A stretch of DNA of 64,000 bases from Cristatella mucedo (GCA_009760855.2 WPIO01000015.1:265001-329000), one strand, 5' to 3'. Positions 24,341-35,990 are shown, counted from the first letter of the stretch. Notes: generated by a model not told the origin, from the sequence alone. A program made the numbers and translations.

Positions 24341-24499
24341 ACATTTGAACCAAAAGCTAAAAGCGCACCCACTTGGTGCAGCATTTGAGCATTTGGTCCT
24401 TGTGATTGCCGCTCGTTCGCCTACGCTCAGGCTCATCAACGGGCCGCTGCCGCTACTGACCTTTTGATGCTGGGCATTGTTTCCCTTAATTCGGATTTT

Positions 24500-25110
24500 C
24501 TCGGACCGGGATTATGCATCTGATATTAGTCCATTGAATTGTGACAACCTTTGTCGGCTTTTGTAGCTCAGTGCTATCTGGACTACGGGCCTGTGCTGTC
24601 AGGCGCTTACATGCAGTGTAAACCTTGCAGCTAGGCTTCTCTCGCGTCATGAGCGTCGCTGCTGCCGTGTCGCACCACTTCTCACCGACTTTCACTGGCT
24701 CGCAGTCAAGCAACACGTCGAGTTTAAGGTTTTCTTAGTTTCTTAGGTCTCCTAATTTTTTTGGGAACCAATCTACTCATCAGATTTACTTGACCACTCA
24801 GGATATTCATGGTACCACCCGCTTTTCTGAATTAAATTGTCTACCTTCACTTTATCCGAGCCTCAAGCTCTTTGGAGACCGAACCTTTTGTACTAACGGT
24901 CAAAAGCCTAGCACTCACTTCCGTCTGGCGTCGCAACATACCCTGACTTAGCGAAAGAAAGGGAAGCTGAAAACAAGAAATCGAAAAAATTTGATAAGAA
25001 GCTGAAAGGGCATTTATTCGTCGAAGCATTCAGCGGGTCCGAGTGATTCGTATTTTGCGTGATTATGCATGCTGACCCTGCTGATGCTGCCGCTGACCAT
25101 ATTTGTCCGA
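24500..25110 (+). mobile_element. LINE L-A fragment
   Basis: It holds the tract caccacttctcaccgacttt, then gcagtcaagcaacacgtcga, as in L-A elsewhere (LLADLHWLPVKQ). It ends with the L-A 3'-UTR-like piece gattatgcatgctgaccctg. Many stops. Confidence 0.8.
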
Positions 25111-25192
25111 CGACCCTTTGCTTAGCCTCGCTGGCATTCGGTCGCTCTTCATGAATTCTCTCCGAGGCGGGCTTTGAAATTACGGGTTGGAA

Positions 25193-25296
25193 TTATGCAG
25201 TGGGCGATCATTTATTGCTGCTGAAAGCGGTGGTGATTGTCTTTAGGAGTCACCTGACGCTTCACGAAAAGAGGCTGTTAAATCAACTAGTATCGT
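25193..25296 (+). mobile_element. SINE S1, 5'-truncated
   Basis: Only the body and tail are left: gcagtgggcgatcatttattg, then gcggtggtgatt, aaaagaggctgttaaatcaa. The promoter boxes are missing. Confidence 0.7.
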
Positions 25297-25299
25297 TTT

Positions 25300-25875
25300 T
25301 TCGCATTTCACCTACAACCACGTTTTGTTTGTTGTCGTTGACAGCGCTGCCGCTGAAAAATCGATCGTATTTCCCTTGCATCCAATATAAACGGAAATTT
25401 ATTATTGTTGCTGCTATTATTATCCAATCGGCAACGCCGCATGAAAATCCCAGCTTCGTCTTGGCCTCACTATTCATTCGTCGAGAGCTCCGCGGTGACT
25501 CCAGCTTCTGTTCGGCAGACAGCCCACTCGGTGACAATATCTTTCGTTCATTCATTCATAACGCCTTACTCTCATTGGCTACTTGCTGAGGCTCTAGTAA
25601 TTTCTCGCATTCGTGCCACATCTTTACGCCTAGTCGAAGACTGCACTATAGAAGCCTCTTCAGTGGAGCACGCGACCACTCTCCACAGTTGTTTGAAATT
25701 CCGCGAACACGCGTAACCACTCGCATTTATAATAGATTCTTCCTAGCATTTCTTGAATAACGTCAACATCAGTTGGCAATGTTTTAGATGTTATAGCTAT
25801 TTTAATACAACCATACGTGTGGTACTTATGAAATTGGAATCCTACAAATTCAAGAGCTGCACAGGGAAGCTTACG
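25300..25875. other. Spacer, no gene seen
   Basis: An ORF of up to 129 codons (25200-25589) starts inside the SINE fragment and has no motif. Part of the later sequence (about 25590-25870) resembles 33500-33820 ahead of the third X block (for example ttgcatagcgacaa / tacaaccatacgtgtggta against tgcaaccatatatgtggta). Confidence 0.45.
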
Positions 25876-26163
25876 CTCGCGTGTGGCATTGATGGCTTTT
25901 GATTATAATCGATTGATATGCTCAGCGTACTGTGGGTTTTACTCATTAAAAAAACAGGCGGTTTCTGAAGCCCAATTGTGCTGCGCACCGATACCAGTAA
26001 TGTCGCATACCCGAAGCGTATTTACTTCCACACGAAAGTTTCATTTTCGAGTTCAACAGTTTCAATCATTCTCTTTTGGAGAGGACAAATGACGTTCAAG
26101 GGTCAAGGTCGCAGGCGGATGATGCAGAGCTGCAGCTGCAGTGCTCTACTTTTTCCCTTGCAG

Positions 26164-26283
26164 AGAGCAAGTCATCCACAGCGGCCTCCGCGTCCCCAGC
26201 GATCGCTGGTTCTTTTGAGGATAGCCCTTGCCAATAGCTCGAGCCCAGAATCCAACGCCGCAACGTCAATTCAACAGTGCCAG
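26164..26283 (+). CDS. Array exon type a, block X copy 1
   Basis: 40 codons, phase 0 to phase 0. Acceptor cttttttcccttgcag-type end at 26163; donor TGCCAG|GTTTGT at 26284. It starts RASHPQRPPRPQRSLVLLRI and ends NAATSIQQCQ. It is diverged from the Y-type version but keeps exact length, frame and both splice borders. The pattern shared by X, Y and the 39-kb relative is (A/G)(S/G)..-(Q/R)RP followed by a basic/Leu stretch and a Ser-rich end. Product unknown. Confidence 0.45.
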
Positions 26284-26584
26284 GTTTGTACGTCGCAGCA
26301 TGGCGCGCGGATCGGTAAAATGTTAGCTTCACTATCTGCCACCCAAGGAAAGCAGTGTTTCTTGAGTATTGAGCGTTCAACAGTGGAAGTGAACGAATTT
26401 TAGCGATAGCGGCCGTTGCATCACTGCATTTCCGCGTCAGCTTGAGTGCGTTTCCTCGTCACACGGTGAATCTGACCTGGCTCGGAAATATAAACGCAAC
26501 ACTCATCTTTGAGCGTGTAAGCTCCGCTACGGCCAAGTGTCGCAGCATGTCGTACGCTTGCTATCACGCTGCCATGACTTCTAG

Positions 26585-26701
26585 GACGCCATCACGTCGT
26601 CGACGCACGCCGCGCTAACGGGAGCCATCACTGTGAGCACCATCTCCGGCGACGCCCCCGCCGCCAGTCAGGTTCCCGCCAGCGTGGACGTGACGCGAGA
26701 G
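26585..26701 (+). CDS. Array exon type b, block X copy 1
   Basis: 39 codons, phase 0 to phase 0. Acceptor gacttctag ends at 26584; donor GCGAGAG|GTGAGC at 26702. It starts DAITSSTHAALTGAITVSTI and ends VPASVDVTRE. Against the X2 and X3 versions it has an Ala-Leu where they have Ala-Pro. The same 117-bp length is shared with the Y-type b exons. Confidence 0.45.
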
Positions 26702-26999
26702 GTGAGCCTGAGTTGACCGAATTTTATTGCAAACTATCATTAGGGCCTTGCTTGAGCGCCATCCGCAGCAAAAGCCACGATAAAGGCGGTCGAAATAGCT
26801 CAACAAACTGCAGTTTCATCAAGTGGAACCTAATACATCGGCTCGCCCATTCAAGAGGCGCAGCTGCGGCCTGGTATGCGCACCTTGTACATGTCCCTCG
26901 GTATGGCCTCTTGGTTCCCGCCCGAGAAACTCAATGTTACAATGATAGTGATTCCTATACTTTATGTCAACAGCTCCGGGTATCAGGTTGAATGCAACA

Positions 27000-27360
27000 A
27001 TTACTGTGCGCTCCGATGCAGGATAACTTGAAGTGTTGGCCTGTAGGATTTCTGACTTTCTCGCAGCGATGCGACCAAGCCCCAAAAAAATAAATGACGG
27101 CACCACTAACTTACTAGCGATTGGCAAACCAAGTGTAGGTCAGAAATCGGAGCGCATCTAGGGCCCAAAGTCGGGCCTGTAACAATATCTCCTGTTGCAT
27201 CTGTGATTAATCTACATGTCGCGTTGCAAGGTAACCGTGTACTAGAGGATCACATTAGCTCTACTATCAAGTTTGCCTACTTTCAGCTACACAATTGATT
27301 GAATTCGAGATGATATAGATACTACTTATACCGCATCTAAATTGGTACATGAATTGCACA
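27000..27360 (+). mobile_element. LINE L-A fragment in block X copy 1
   Basis: It holds atgacggcaccactaacttac, then ttggcaaaccaagtgtaggt and agaggatcacattagctct (the DHISST tract). It is cut off by the junction to block Y copy 2. Confidence 0.65.
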
Positions 27361-27952
27361 TGAATACATGAAACACATCGAATTAGCATTTAGCAAAGCA
27401 CCAATTAAGTTGAGCTCGTTTTTGGGGTATTAAACTTATCAGAAAGTGAGTTCCCAACTTTTGGCGCCGCACTTATTCGCCGACAGCTTTCAGTTAAAAT
27501 CTAGGCGCTGCTACGTGATTAAACGCTGGAAGGAGCAGTTATCAATAAGAGAACGCGGACAGAAAAGCTGCTATATATACACCGCGAGACTAGCCCATCA
27601 CTGGTCTCCTCAAATTGCAGGGTAATTGAGAGCTGCATATTTTCCACAACCGCTGGTTTTTTTCTCTCAATAGCATTTATTTCGAGCAGCGAGAGTGTGC
27701 AACAATCAATTCCGGTCAGTAGAATGCGTCTACGACGGCAAAAGTGGACATCGGCTCGTCTGAAAACATTATTAGGCAACGCATAAAGAAACATTTTTGA
27801 AACTAGAAAAATTAGAGACTGCTTTGCCAGCGCTCCGCTCCGAGGCAGTTTTAGCACGCTGTGCTGCGTGTTCCGTCATCGCTTAATGAATCTGAGACGG
27901 TATACAGACGCGGACGCGAACACTGGCTCTCACGCGGCGCCACATGTTGTAG

Positions 27953-28117
27953 CTCGTCGTCTGGTCGGCGATTGACGTCACGCCACCGGTATCCATCGCC
28001 GCGATCCACCGCCGGCATCTATCCGCAGCGGACGGGACCCACCGCGGGATCGGCAACGCCTCCGACGGTGCTTGCACCATCGTTTGGCTGACGAGGAGAT
28101 TTGAACTTACGCTCGAG
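27953..28117 (+). CDS. Array exon type E, block Y copy 2
   Basis: 55 codons, phase 0 to phase 0. Acceptor catgttgtag ends at 27952; donor CTCGAG|GTGAAC at 28118. It starts LVVWSAIDVTPPVSIAAIH and ends FELTLE. It differs from copy 1 by several substitutions (for example CMAIDD to WSAIDV) with no indel and no stop, while the nearby DNA upstream carries one-base indels. That contrast favours a kept reading frame. Confidence 0.42.
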
Positions 28118-28957
28118 GTGAACCTGAGTTGACCGAAAGTTATTTCACCTTATCGTAATTACGCCGCGTGCGCGCGTAAAACTCCAGATGCCGCGATGAA
28201 GCCAGTCAAAATAGCTCACGAGGCGCTCGGTGCTAGGTGCCCGTGGCAGCGTCTAGGAGAAGAAGGAAGCATTTGCGGAAATCCAGGAGGCGTGGCTGCG
28301 ACCTGGTTGGCCCCTGGTCCGAACGCCTTCAGCTCGACGTCGGAATAGTAATCGTTGGCTCTGTGTTCAACGCCTGCAACCGGCGACTTCGGGTCATGTA
28401 CGATTATTGTGCGGCTATAGTGTTTGCTAACTTTAAAGTATTGGCCCCTACACAAATAAATCGAACTTGCGGGCGGTAGATGGTAATCCTAGTTCAGCCT
28501 CGACTGCTTAATTCGTTGGCTGAGAGCTTCGCGGCGACCGCGTCTGTTGCTCTAGCTCGTATCCCGCTTGTGCATTTGCTTTTGCTATTTTTAGCGAATG
28601 ACACGCTCTTTCTCCAGCAGGCTAGTCTCATTTCGCCGACGCGCTGCTACGGCATTCGCGCTCAGTTTAGGACGGCATTGTTGACGCCTCTTTAGTGCCG
28701 CACCCGAAGAGACTGAAGAGTCTTCTCCCGATGAGCGCAGTATCGTGCTGACACGTATCCGCGCGTATTCTCTTTATGGGTTTGCTGTGTACTTCAGTTG
28801 TTAATGCCTTTCTCGACGTAATCGCGGCGTTTATGACATGCGGGGCCGCCTATATTGAGGCTGAGAATTCGCAGCCTTATAAATCCAAGGGCTCGACGAG
28901 GCGGCAAATGCTCGCTGGTTTTTTAAAATTACCGATTATATATCTTGCGTCAGCATA

Positions 28958-29020
28958 GTGTGTGTGCGTGAGTGTGTGTGCGTGTGTCTGTGTGTGTGTG
29001 TGCGTGTACGCGTGTGCGTT
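28958..29020. repeat. (GT)n microsatellite
   Basis: A shorter version of 22358-22523. Confidence 0.93.
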
Positions 29021-29234
29021 ATTCAGCTTCACAACAGACAATGCCCGCCTCCAGCTTGTGTTGTGCACCGATACGAATACTTCCGCATATCCGAAACGTC
29101 TTTACTTCCTTACGGCGCTTTTCACAAACAGTTTCAATCGTCCTCCATTCGAAGAAGAACAAGGTTCGAGGCTTGAAGGTCGGAGCCGGGTAATTCAGGC
29201 GTGCAGCCGCAGCGCCGTACTTTCTCCTTTGCAG

Positions 29235-29354
29235 GCTGCTGGTCACCCTCGGCGGCCTGCGAGTCCTCGGCGGGCATTAGCTCCAAACAGAAGAGCCATC
29301 GCTGCCGGCTCTCGCTCCGACGAGCTCGCCGATGCGTCCGATCCACCGTGCGAG
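29235..29354 (+). CDS. Array exon type a, block Y copy 2
   Basis: 40 codons, phase 0. Acceptor ctttctcctttgcag ends at 29234; donor TGCGAG|GTTAGC at 29355. It starts [20 protein letters not shown], nearly identical to the 22.7-kb copy (Leu to Pro at residue 11, Lys to Glu at residue 30). Confidence 0.45.
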
Positions 29355-29688
29355 GTTAGCGCGTTACGGCGTTGCGCGCGGGTCAGCTAATCTAAGCGTC
29401 ACTGTCTACCCTCCAAGGAAAGCTGTCTCTCTTGAGTGTGGAACGCGCAACAGTGAAACCAGTAGGATCTAAATGATAGAGGCCGCAGCATCGCGGGTGC
29501 GCCCCGTCAGCTTGAGCGCGCTTTTGTCGGTGCGCTTACTCTTGGCGCGGTGAACGTGAGCTCGGGAAATCGCTCAGGAATCCGAATGCGCCACTCATCT
29601 TTACCCGCCTAAGCTCAGCAAGCCTCGGCCAAGCGTCGCGTCGCGGTGTCACCTCGATGCCTACCTATCGCGATGCCACTGTTTCTAG

Positions 29689-29805
29689 GCCGCCATCGCC
29701 TCTGCGACGTCCGCCACGCCGACGGGAGCCAATACTGCAAGCACTATTTCCGGCGACGCCTCCGCCGTCAGTCAGGTTCCAGTCAGCGAGGGCGTGACGA
29801 TTGAG
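29689..29805 (+). CDS. Array exon type b, block Y copy 2
   Basis: 39 codons, phase 0. Acceptor actgtttctag ends at 29688; donor ATTGAG|GTGAAC at 29806. It matches the 23.2-kb exon except near the end, where VSVGVTLE becomes VSEGVTIE. Confidence 0.45.
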
Positions 29806-30089
29806 GTGAACCTGAGTTCGACGAAATTTTATTAAAAAATACTGTTGCGGCGTCGCTTGAGCGCTATCTACCGCAAAGCCCAGACAAAGGTGGTCGAAAT
29901 AGCTAATAAGGATACAATTTTTCAGGAAATAGGACGGAATGCATTTGCTGCCCCTATTCGAGAGCCGTGGCTACGGCCTGGGGTGCTCCTAGTCCCATCT
30001 CTCCGGAAGTCAACAAAAAGTGATAATCATTTGCATACGCTTAATGAGCAGCTGCCGAGTTTAGGTTGTTTGACAAAAACGTTACCCTG

Positions 30090-30740
30090 AGTTATATAAT
30101 GGTTGATAACATGGAGATCGTGTAATAAGCCAATGCAACTCGGAAATTAAAAAGTTTAAGACTCGAAATTCTCGCTACGAAAGTATCTTCTATTGCAGCT
30201 GCACTAAATTCAGGTGTCTCGGTCTAAGGTAACCATGCGCTAGAGGATTACATGAGCTCTACTGTAAAGGCTGCCTCCTTTCAGCTACGCTAGTCCTCAA
30301 ATTTGGCTTGCTTAATCATGGATACTTTATATGAAAACTCTTAGATGAATTTCTAAAATACCGTCTTGATTTTGGCGACTCACTGCTTGCTGGTCTACCA
30401 GCACGTGGAATCGGGCACTCAGTGAACAACTCTGCAGCCTGGTTTGTCTGTTGTGAGCGGCGCAGTTGCCGCGTGAACTCACTACTCTCCAACCTGTGAT
30501 AGCTCTCGATCAAGTAACGTATTGACTTCCGTAATCTATTACTCACTTTTCGGTCTCTTCATTCTCTGCATCTAGCCTACCTATTAGAACTACTCGCCCA
30601 TCAGGCTAAGCGACGTACATATCACATTTCGGAATCAAATCATTTAGCTTGACCTCGCGAGAATCAGTTATCATGCTTCTAATGCCTGGAACTCACTCCC
30701 GACTGACGTCGTGACATTTTTTACTGGACGTGACATTTGA
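30090..30740 (+). mobile_element. LINE L-A fragment within block Y copy 2
   Basis: The same L-A relic as 23590-24340, with a further internal loss of the INDDK tract. Contains ttcggaatcaaatcatttag. Confidence 0.75.
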
Positions 30741-31126
30741 ACCAAAAGCTAAAAGCGCACCCACTTGGTGCAGCATTTGAACATTTGGTCCTTGTGATTG
30801 CCCCTCGTTCGCCTACGCTCAGGCTCATCAACGGGTGTTCGCGTGTGGCATTGCTGGCTTTTGACTATAATAGATTGAATTGCTCAGCATACTGTGAGTT
30901 TTACTCATTGAAAAAACAGGCGATTTCTGAGTTACCGTTTGTGCTGTGCACTGACACCTGTAATATCGCATTCCCGAAGCGTATTTACTTCCACACGAAA
31001 GTTTCATTTTCGCTTTGAACAGTTTCAACCATTCTCATTTGGAGAGGACAGACGACGTTCAAGGGTCGAGGTCGCAGGTGGATGATGCAGAGCTGCAGCC
31101 GCAGTGCTCTACTTTTTCCCTTGCAG

Positions 31127-31246
31127 AGAGCAAGTCATCCACAGCGGCCTCCGCATCCCCAGCAATCGCTGGCTCTTTTGAGGAGAGCCCATGTCAATAG
31201 CTCGAGCCCGGAATCCAACGTCGCAACGCCAATTCTACAGCGCCAG
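31127..31246 (+). CDS. Array exon type a, block X copy 2
   Basis: 40 codons, phase 0. Acceptor ctttttcccttgcag ends at 31126; donor CGCCAG|GTTTGT at 31247. It starts RASHPQRPPHPQQSLALLRR and ends ATPILQRQ. The upstream ATG codons at 31082/31085 are in the same frame, so an unspliced ORF of 95 codons is also open. The conserved acceptor argues for splicing, but this is not proven. Confidence 0.45.
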
Positions 31247-31547
31247 GTTTGTACGTTGCAGCATGGCGCGCGGATCGGTAAAATGTTGGCTTCACTTTCT
31301 GCCGCCCAAGGAAAGCAGTCTCTCTTGAGTATTGAGCGTTCAACAGTGGAAGTGAACGAATTTAAGTGATAGCGGCCGTTGCATCGCTGCATTTCCGCGT
31401 CAGCTTGAGTGCGTTTCGTCGTCACATGGTGAATCTGAGCTGGCTCGGAAACATAAACGCAACACTCATCTTTGAGCGTGCAAGCTCGGCCACGGCCGTG
31501 TGTCGCAGCATCTCTTACGCTTGCTATCATGCTGTCATGATTTCTAG

Positions 31548-31664
31548 GACGCCATCACGTCGTCGACGCACGCCGCACCGACGGGAGCCATCACTGTGAG
31601 CACCATCTCCGGCGACGCCCCCGCCGCCAGTCAGGTTCCCGCCAGCGTGGACGTGACGCGAGAG
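31548..31664 (+). CDS. Array exon type b, block X copy 2
   Basis: 39 codons, phase 0. Acceptor catgatttctag ends at 31547; donor GCGAGAG|GTGAGC at 31665. It starts DAITSSTHAAPTGAITVSTI and ends VPASVDVTRE. Same protein sequence as the third copy. Confidence 0.45.
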
Positions 31665-31959
31665 GTGAGCCTGAGTTGACCAAATTTTATTGCAAGCTAT
31701 TATTAGGGCCTTGCATGAGCACCATCCCCTGCAAAAGTCACGATAAAAGCGGTTGGAAAAGCTTATCAGGCTGCCGTTTTCAGCAAGTGGAACCTAATAC
31801 ATCGGCTCGCCCATTCAAGAGGCGCAGCTGCGGCCTGGTATGCGCACCTTGTATATGTCCCTCGGTATGGCCTCTTGGTTCCCGCCCGAGAAAATCAATG
31901 TTACAATGATAATGATTCCCATACTTTATGTCAGCAACTCCGGCGGGTATCAGGTTGAA

Positions 31960-33170
31960 TGCAACAATAACTGTGGTCTACGATGCCTGATAACTTGAAG
32001 TGTTGGCCCGTAGGATTTCTGACTTTCTCACAGCGATGCGACCAAGCCCCAAAAAATAAATGACGGCAACACTAACTTACTAGCGATTGGCAAACCAAGT
32101 GTAGCTCAGAAATCGGAGCGCAGCTAGGGCCCAAAGTCGGGCCTGTGACAATATCTCCTGTTGCATTTGAGCTAAATCTACCGTGTCTCATTTCAAGGTA
32201 AGCGGGTATTGGAAGATGGCATTAGTTGTACTGTCAAGTTTCCCTACTTTTAGCCACACAATTGATTTAATTTGAGATGACATAGATACCACTTATACCG
32301 CATCTAAATTGGTACATGAATTGGCAGCATGCCGTCTCGTCTTCCGTAACTCAGTGCTTGGCTGGTCTAGCGGCTTGTGCAACCAGGCGCTTACTGATTG
32401 TGAAAAAATCTGCAGCTGTCTCTCGTGAGCGTCACAGTTGCCCCATTACACCAGTTCTTGCCAACTTGCGCTGGCTGCCAGTCAAGCAACGGGTCGACTT
32501 CAAGGTTTTGACGCTCACTTTTAGGTCCCTTCATTCTTTGGGTCCAGCCTACCTATCAGATGCACTGGCTTACCAGGCTAAGCATCGTACAACTTGTTTT
32601 TCGGAGTCTGTTTATCTCTGTCTCGTACTAACTAGAGACTCTTTTGGAGACTGTGCCTTCGTTCGTATGCTCCCAAAGGCTGCATACTATTTACCGACTT
32701 TCGTCACGGCATACCGTTACTTGATCACGTTGAACATGAAGCTGACGAGGAGTCTATGAATCGCTGTTTGCGTGTTTGTACAGGCTGACACTTTATATGC
32801 TGCCAATAACCATATATCCGTGCTGACCCTTTGATAGGCTGTGACGGCACATTAATAATGTGGTTGCTCTTTACGACCTCATTCCGAGGTCGGTCCCGAG
32901 GTTGTAGGTTCAAATACGGCAGTGGGCTATCCTTTATTGCCGCTGCAAGCGGTTCTGCCTGCCATTAAGGGTGACTTTTCGCTATTCCAAAAGAATCAGG
33001 TCAACGAGTTAGCATTATGTTTTATGCATTTGAGCTCTTACCATGTCATACTGGCGGACATAGAGCATGCTACCGCTAACCATTCAATCACCAAGCGTTT
33101 GCATCTAATATAAAATGCCTGAAAAGATATGAGGTTCTCTGAAGATGCTATGCTCATATATTATTATGAT
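31960..33170 (+). mobile_element. LINE L-A fragment in and after block X copy 2
   Basis: L-A 3' part. An open stretch at 32316-32759 reads LANLRWLPVKQRVDFKVLTL, then TFRSLHSLGPAYLSDALAYQ and AKHRTTCFSES. An S1-like repeat lies inside it (32862-33012). The end reads tgcctgaaaagatatgaggt and then ttattatgatt, matching the L-A tail in weakened form. Confidence 0.85.
32862..33012 (+). mobile_element. SINE S1, degenerate
   Basis: Recognisable by gtggttgctctttacgacct, ggtcccgaggttgtaggttc and ggcagtgggctatcctttat. The inverted repeat carries an insertion (ggtcggtcccgag) and the body has drifted. It is nested in an L-A fragment. Confidence 0.7.
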
Positions 33171-33174
33171 TATT

Positions 33175-33815
33175 CTTATTAAACCTATTTCCACGCTAAC
33201 CTGTGTGATGCCCATCCCTAAACGTATCATTCCCGTTGACCTGATCCATAAGCTACAACTAGCTATAAGATCAGGCTTCCTTTACAACATTTGTAAAAAG
33301 CGTAGACTTTTAATAAGTCATCTGAGGGGCTATCCAAATGTATTATGGTTGATGTTGTTATTGTTATAATAATTATTAGATCACCGCAACAACATGAAAA
33401 CTCACAGCTGTGCCTCAGCTTCTACGCTCAGTCGCTAAGAGCCGTGAGGCGACCCAAGCGTGCCCTAGGAATAGCTGTGCCATTAGCTATGGAGACTCTT
33501 AGCTAACGCTGCGATCTCATTTGCTGCCTGCTGGAGCGCGTCCATTCTCGCATTCGTGCCGCGACTTAAATGCTTAGTCCGAGAACACTCTGTAGAAACC
33601 CCTCCAGCGAAGCACTCCATCAGTCTCCACTCCGCTGCGTGCAGATCCACGAACGTACGTAGCCAGTTGCGCCTCTAATAGATTATACCTAAGCACTTTT
33701 TGCATAGCGACAACAGTTGCTGGCAATATTTGAGACGGTATAGCTATTTTGATGCAACCATATATGTGGTACATGTGAAATTGGAATCTTGCAAATTCGA
33801 GAGATGCCCGAGGCG
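33175..33815. other. Spacer between X copies; no gene seen
   Basis: AT-rich. The second half repeats part of 25590-25870. No coding support. Confidence 0.45.
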
Positions 33816-34115
33816 GCTTATGCTCGCTAGTGACGTTGCTGGGTTTTGACTATTATCCATTCAGTTGCTAGCCTCCGTGCAATGTGAGTTTTACTCATTA
33901 AAATAACAGGCAGTTTCTGCCTCCCGATTGTGCTACGTGCCGTTATGTGCAGTTTTACAGCTCAAAAGTGCATTCACTTCCACGCAGGACTTTCATTTTC
34001 GCTTTCAACAGTTTCAACCATTCTCATTTCGAGGGGCGAAACGACATTCAAAGGTCGAGGTCGCACGCGGATGATGCAGAGCTGCAGCCGCAGTGCTCTA
34101 CTTTCTCCCTTGCAG

Positions 34116-34235
34116 AGAGCAAGTCATCCACAGCGGCCTCCGCATCCCCAGCAATCGCTAGCTCTTTTGAGGAGAGCTCATGTCAAAAGCTCGAGCCCGG
34201 AATCCAACGTCGCAACGCCAATTCTACAGCGCCAG
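34116..34235 (+). CDS. Array exon type a, block X copy 3
   Basis: 40 codons, phase 0. Acceptor tactttctcccttgcag ends at 34115; donor CGCCAG|GTTTGT at 34236. It starts RASHPQRPPHPQQSLALLRR and differs from copy 2 by a few residues (HVNSSS to HVKSSS). Confidence 0.45.
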
Positions 34236-34536
34236 GTTTGTACGTTGCAGCATGGCGCGCGGATCGGTAAAATGTTGGCTTCACTTTCTGCCGCCCAAGG
34301 AAAGCAGTCTCTCTTGAGTAGTGAGCGTTCAACAGTGGCAGTATGCGAATTTAAGTGATAGCGGCCGTTGCATCGCTGCATTTCCGCGTCAGCTTGAGTG
34401 CGTTTCGTCGTCACATGGTGAATCTGAGCTGGCTCGGAAACATAAACGCAACACTCATTTTTGAGCGTGCAAGCTCGGCCACAGCCGTGTGTCGCAGCAT
34501 CTCTTACGCTTGCTATCATGCTGTCATGATTTCTAG

Positions 34537-34653
34537 GACGCCATCACGTCGTCGACGCACGCCGCACCGACGGGAGCCATCACTGTGAGCACCATCTCCG
34601 GCGACGCCCCCGCCGCCAGTCAGGTTCCCGCCAGCGTGGACGTGACGCGAGAG
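34537..34653 (+). CDS. Array exon type b, block X copy 3
   Basis: 39 codons, phase 0. Acceptor catgatttctag ends at 34536; donor GCGAGAG|GTGAGC at 34654. The sequence equals copy 2. Confidence 0.45.
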
Positions 34654-34959
34654 GTGAGCCTGAGTTGACCGAATTTTATTGCAAACTATCATTAGGGCTT
34701 TGCTTGAGCGCCATCCGGTGCAAAAGTCACGATAAAAGCGGTCGAAAAAGCTTATCAGGCTGCCGTTTTCAGCAAGTGGAACCTAATACATCGGCTCGCC
34801 CATTCAAGAGGCGCGGCTGCGGCCTGGTATTCGCACCTTGTACATGTCCCTCGGTATGGCCTCTTGGTTCCCGCCCGAGAAAATCAACGTTACAATGATA
34901 ATGATTCCTATACTTTACATGAGCTACTGCCGAGTTCAGGTTGATTGCAACCATTACTG

Positions 34960-35990
34960 TGCGCTACGATGCTTGATAATTTAAAGCCTTGGCCCATAGT
35001 ATTTCTGACTTTCTCGCAGGGATGTGACCAAGCCTTCCAAAAATAAATGACGGCAACACTAACTTACTAGCGATTGGCAAACCAAGTGTAGCTCAGATAT
35101 CGGAGCGGCTAGCGCTCAAAGTCGGGCCTGTGACAATATCTCCTGTTGCATTTGAGCTAAATCTACCGTGTCTCATTTCAAGGTAAGCGGGTATTGGAGG
35201 TTGGCATTAGTTGTACTGTCAAGTTTCCCTACTTTTAGCTACACAATTGATTTAATTTGAGATGACATAGATACCACTTATACCGCATCTAAATTGGTAC
35301 ATGAATTGGCAGCATGCCGTCTCGTCTTCCGTAACTCAGTGCTTGGCTGGTCTAGCGGCTTGTGCAACCAGGTGCTTACTGCTTGGGCAAAAAATCATCA
35401 GCTGTCTCTCGTGAGCGTCACAGTTGCCACATCACACCACTTCTCGCCGACTTTCGCTGGCTGCCAGTCAAGCAACAGGTCGACTTCAAGGTTTGGTCGC
35501 TCACTTTTAGGTCCCTTCATTCTTTGGGTCCGGCCTACCTATCAGATCTACTTCTCCATTAGGCTAAGCATCGCATCACTTGCTTTTTAGTGTCTAACTG
35601 TTCCCACATACCTCGTACCAATATCAAATCCCTTGGAGACCCCGCCTTTCGTGCGTATGTTTCCAAAGGTTGGATCTCAATTTCCGACTTTCGTCCTGGC
35701 ATCTCGTAAATCGACTACATTCAAAAGAAAACTAAAGACGCAAGTATTCAGCGCAGCATTTAGTGGGTCCTTGTTATTCGAGCTTTATGTGATTATGGGT
35801 GCGGACACTGTGCGTGCTGCCACTAACCACACTTGCAGGCTGAACCTGTGCATGTCACCTCTAACAGGGTTGTGCTTGTCGTTCATTGAGCATGCTACCA
35901 CTAACCATTAGATCGTGCTTCTTTTGCAGCACCTATAAAGGGCCTAGAAACTCTGAGGGTGCTTTATCAAATGTATTATTATTACAATGT
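34960..35990 (+). mobile_element. LINE L-A fragment in and after block X copy 3
   Basis: Parallel to 31960-33170: LLADFRWLPVKQQVDFKVWS, then LTFRSLHSLGPAYLSDLLLH, later TTFKRKLKTQVFSAAFSGS. It ends with the tail taaagggcctagaaactctg, gggtgctttatc and a (TTA)n run near 35970. It has no S1 insertion here. Confidence 0.85.

Larger units (their letters stand above)
20650..24440 (+). repeat. Segmental duplication block Y, copy 1
   Basis: Co-linear with 27393-30836 from gcaccaattaagttgagctc to gctcaggctcatcaacggg. Most stretches are near identical. Differences include an S2 SINE at 21895-22030 only here, a longer GT array (22358-22523 against 28958-29020), and about 90 bases near 23620-23710 missing from copy 2. 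It carries candidate exons at 21210, 22737 and 23185. Confidence 0.95.
25876..27360 (+). repeat. Segmental duplication block X, copy 1
   Basis: Co-linear with 30838-32330 and about 33820-35310, and in part with 36090-37803. It starts near gtgtggcattg, then ttttactcattaaaa, and carries exons a and b plus the beginning of an L-A fragment. It breaks off in the L-A part at about 27360, where block Y copy 2 begins. Confidence 0.93.
27393..30836 (+). repeat. Segmental duplication block Y, copy 2
   Basis: The second copy of block Y, joined directly to block X copy 2 at about 30837. It lacks the S2 insertion and a ~90-bp stretch of copy 1, and has a shorter GT array. Confidence 0.95.
30838..32330 (+). 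repeat. Segmental duplication block X, copy 2
   Basis: Close match to copy 3 (about 33820-35310), including the exons, the two intron-like spacers and the first part of the L-A relic. It continues into the L-A fragment up to 33170. Confidence 0.93.
33820..35310 (+). repeat. Segmental duplication block X, copy 3
   Basis: The third X block, nearly identical to copy 2 from about 34030 on and more diverged before that. Confidence 0.93.
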
